This document shows positions 62,815 through 64,000 of a stretch of 64,000 nucleotides of DNA, piece by piece. Numbering within the stretch: the stretch's first letter is position 1; each line of letters opens with the position of its first letter. Origin of the DNA: Ancylobacter polymorphus (GTDB lineage Bacteria; Pseudomonadota; Alphaproteobacteria; Rhizobiales; Xanthobacteraceae); the NCBI RefSeq assembly GCF_030813495.1, contig NZ_JAUSUI010000001.1, positions 620,001-684,000 of the forward strand, written 5' to 3'. A model generated the notes under the pieces. It was given only the letters and a program-made list of their open reading frames with translations. It had not been told where the DNA came from and searched no databases. Made by a program: the position numbers and the translations under genes.

Positions 62815-63790
62815 GGGCGACCTCCCTCGGCTCAATCCGCAGCGTCACCGGCACACAGGGATTGACGCAGGAGACGACGAGACGGGCCAGCATCGGCGTC
62901 TGCCCGCTCATCGGCAAGGCTGCGAGCATGCGCGACAGCAATCCGCCGGGTGCGAGATTCCACGCGCTGGGGGACAGCACGCGGTAATCGGCGACAAGAC
63001 CGCCGACGACACGCGCGCGATGCGCCAGCAGGCCGCGCGCGGCGCGGGCGAGGCCGATACCGGGGGCCGGAGACGCGAGAACGGGAGCCTCCGGCGCTCC
63101 GTCGAGACACGCGACAAGGTCCAGCAGCCGGGCCAGCAGGCGCAGAAACAGGCTCGCCCCTTCGCGCGCGTGCAGATCGCGCAGCAGCGGCGCGGCGCGC
63201 CAGGGATCGGCGGCGGTGGTCTCGCGCAGGCGTGCCGGTTCCCCGGCCTCCAGCGCGGCGGCGATGTCGGACCCGTCGGGCATGGCGAGTTCCGCCCGCC
63301 CCCAGGGAGGGTCGAGCGTGGCGCGGAGATGCGCCAGCAGGCGGACCGTCGGGCTGCGGCCAGCCTCCAGCCAGTGTTCCATCGCCTTTATCGAACCGCC
63401 GGCGAGGTCGATATCGCCGCCCAACACAGCATCGCGCAGCCGGCGCATCGACCCCTCCGAGCCGTTCGCCAGCCCGGCCAGCGCCGCGCGGTCGGGACTG
63501 CGGCCCATCAGCGACGGCCAGTCGCACAGCAGGGCGACCGCATGGTCGCGCGCCCGCTCCCGCCGGGCGGCGCGCGTGGCGGCCTCGTCCGCCGGCAGGC
63601 CGAGCGCCGCCCGCGCGGCCTGCGCATGGGCGCCGGAGCAGAGGTTGAAAATGCGCGGCATCAGCGCCGCCACCTCTTCCGCGCGGCGGCCGATGGCCCA
63701 GCCGGTGCCGAGCCCCCCGCCGGTCGGCGTCAGACGCCAGCGCGGCGCGCCCTCGGCGCTGTCGAGCGCGATGTCGAGCCCGCCGATCAT
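62807..63790 (-). CDS. hupK: Hydrogenase expression/formation protein HupK
   Basis: HupK is related to the [NiFe] large subunit but lacks a complete CxxC pair set, and is thought to be a scaffold in active-site assembly. The 327-residue product shows the degenerate N-terminal motif [20 protein letters not shown] and the C-terminal [19 protein letters not shown], which mirror L1 and L2 of large subunits. It overlaps hupJ at its start (ATGA) and hypA at its end. In this order hupJK-hypAB is typical of uptake hydrogenases in rhizobia and R. capsulatus. Confidence 0.88.
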   Translation of the reverse strand: MIGGLDIALDSAEGAPRWRLTPTGGGLGTGWAIGRRAEEVAALMPRIFNLCSGAHAQAARAALGLPADEAATRAARRERARDHAVALLCDWPSLMGRSPDRAALAGLANGSEGSMRRLRDAVLGGDIDLAGGSIKAMEHWLEAGRSPTVRLLAHLRATLDPPWGRAELAMPDGSDIAAALEAGEPARLRETTAADPWRAAPLLRDLHAREGASLFLRLLARLLDLVACLDGAPEAPVLASPAPGIGLARAARGLLAHRARVVGGLVADYRVLSPSAWNLAPGGLLSRMLAALPMSGQTPMLARLVVSCVNPCVPVTLRIEPREVAHA

Positions 63791-64000
63791 GCGCCGCTGC
63801 CCTCCCCGGCGGCAGGGGCGGAGGCAAGGCCCGCACCGAAGATCAGCGCGCGGCGGGTCGGCACGGCGGGCACTTTCGCGGCCTCAGTGGGGCTCGCCTC
63901 CTCGTCCCTCACGTCCATGCCCGCAGTCCGCGCCGCCTCGGCATCGACGGCTTCCTGCCGCGCCCGGCGGATCTCGTCGGAACGGTCGCCCTCCTCTCGG
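63787..64000 (-). CDS. hupJ: HupJ/HybE-family hydrogenase assembly chaperone (C-terminal part)
   Basis: Only the last 71 codons are visible. The translation ends VPTRRALIFGAGLASAPAAG and a short Gly/Ser tail, close to the E. coli HybE ending (GRRALLFGRRSG). It is preceded by a charged linker (REEGDRSDEIRRARQEAVDA) that is longer than in HybE. The stop overlaps the hupK start (ATGA). HupJ/HybE assists small-subunit maturation and Tat proof-reading. Assignment rests on the short C-terminal match plus gene order. Confidence 0.7.
   Translation of the reverse strand, partial: REEGDRSDEIRRARQEAVDAEAARTAGMDVRDEEASPTEAAKVPAVPTRRALIFGAGLASAPAAGEGSGA

Overview
The window looks like chromosome from a high-GC alphaproteobacterium of the Hyphomicrobiales, most likely the Xanthobacteraceae (Ancylobacter/Starkeya/Xanthobacter/Azorhizobium type). 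The reasons are gene order (argS–SPOR–nagZ–scpA–scpB–tatABC–serS–surE and pcm–tolC–popZ–valS are alphaproteobacterial neighbourhoods), a PopZ and an ExoR homologue, and an uptake-hydrogenase maturation set in the order hupJK-hypAB-hoxA-hypCDE. The genus is an inference from style and was not searched.

Region 1 (1–29.1 kb) is housekeeping. A long minus-strand run goes from dgt and argS through a SPOR-domain protein, nagZ, scpAB, an orphan ABC ATPase, tatABC and serS to surE, which leaves the window. On the plus strand follow erpA, mtnN and xth. Then come exoR-ilvD, an mgtC-type gene and pcm-tolC-popZ-valS on the minus strand, tRNA-Cys, an MsbA-type exporter and tRNA-Asn(GTT).

Region 2 (29.16–53.35 kb) is a mobile island inserted at the 3' end of tRNA-Asn. 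A 26-bp segment with one mismatch, covering the tRNA 3' end and the start of its terminator, is repeated at 53.33 kb. An integrase gene follows the att copy at each end: nearly full length but frameshifted on the left, a short remnant on the right, with the same frameshift. The cargo includes a Fic protein with repeated motifs in front, an AlpA-type regulator, a Ti-type TraA relaxase with divergent traC/traD and an oriT-like site between them. There are no coupling-protein or type IV secretion genes, so it reads as an integrative mobilizable element. After a stretch with a Tat-exported aspartoacylase-like protein, a frameshifted amidohydrolase, a duplicated Cys-rich protein and a broken second integrase comes a coherent cargo block: the complete arginine deiminase operon arcDABC, Hsp20, a CBS-BON protein, a universal stress protein, a PRPP-synthetase-like enzyme, a sugar-kinase-like phosphotransferase, a phosphoribosyltransferase, and a thiolase/DUF35 pair. 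Four FNR/FixK-type palindromes sit in the intergenic gaps of this block (two between arcD and hsp20, one before the phosphoribosyltransferase, one before the thiolase), so it appears to be one low-oxygen energy and stress regulon carried on a mobilizable island. The thiolase gene carries two in-frame TAA codons.

Region 3 (53.4–57.5 kb) follows the right att copy: the integrase remnant, several small secreted or membrane-anchored genes of unknown function, an SDR pseudogene and a DUF883 protein. It looks like the decayed remainder of an older insertion.

Region 4 (57.5–64 kb, minus strand) is the tail of a [NiFe]-uptake hydrogenase cluster: hupJ (partial), hupK, hypA, hypB with a very His-rich segment, the response regulator hoxA/hupR, hypC, hypD and hypE. 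Most of these genes overlap by a few bases. hypF and the structural genes are not in the window.
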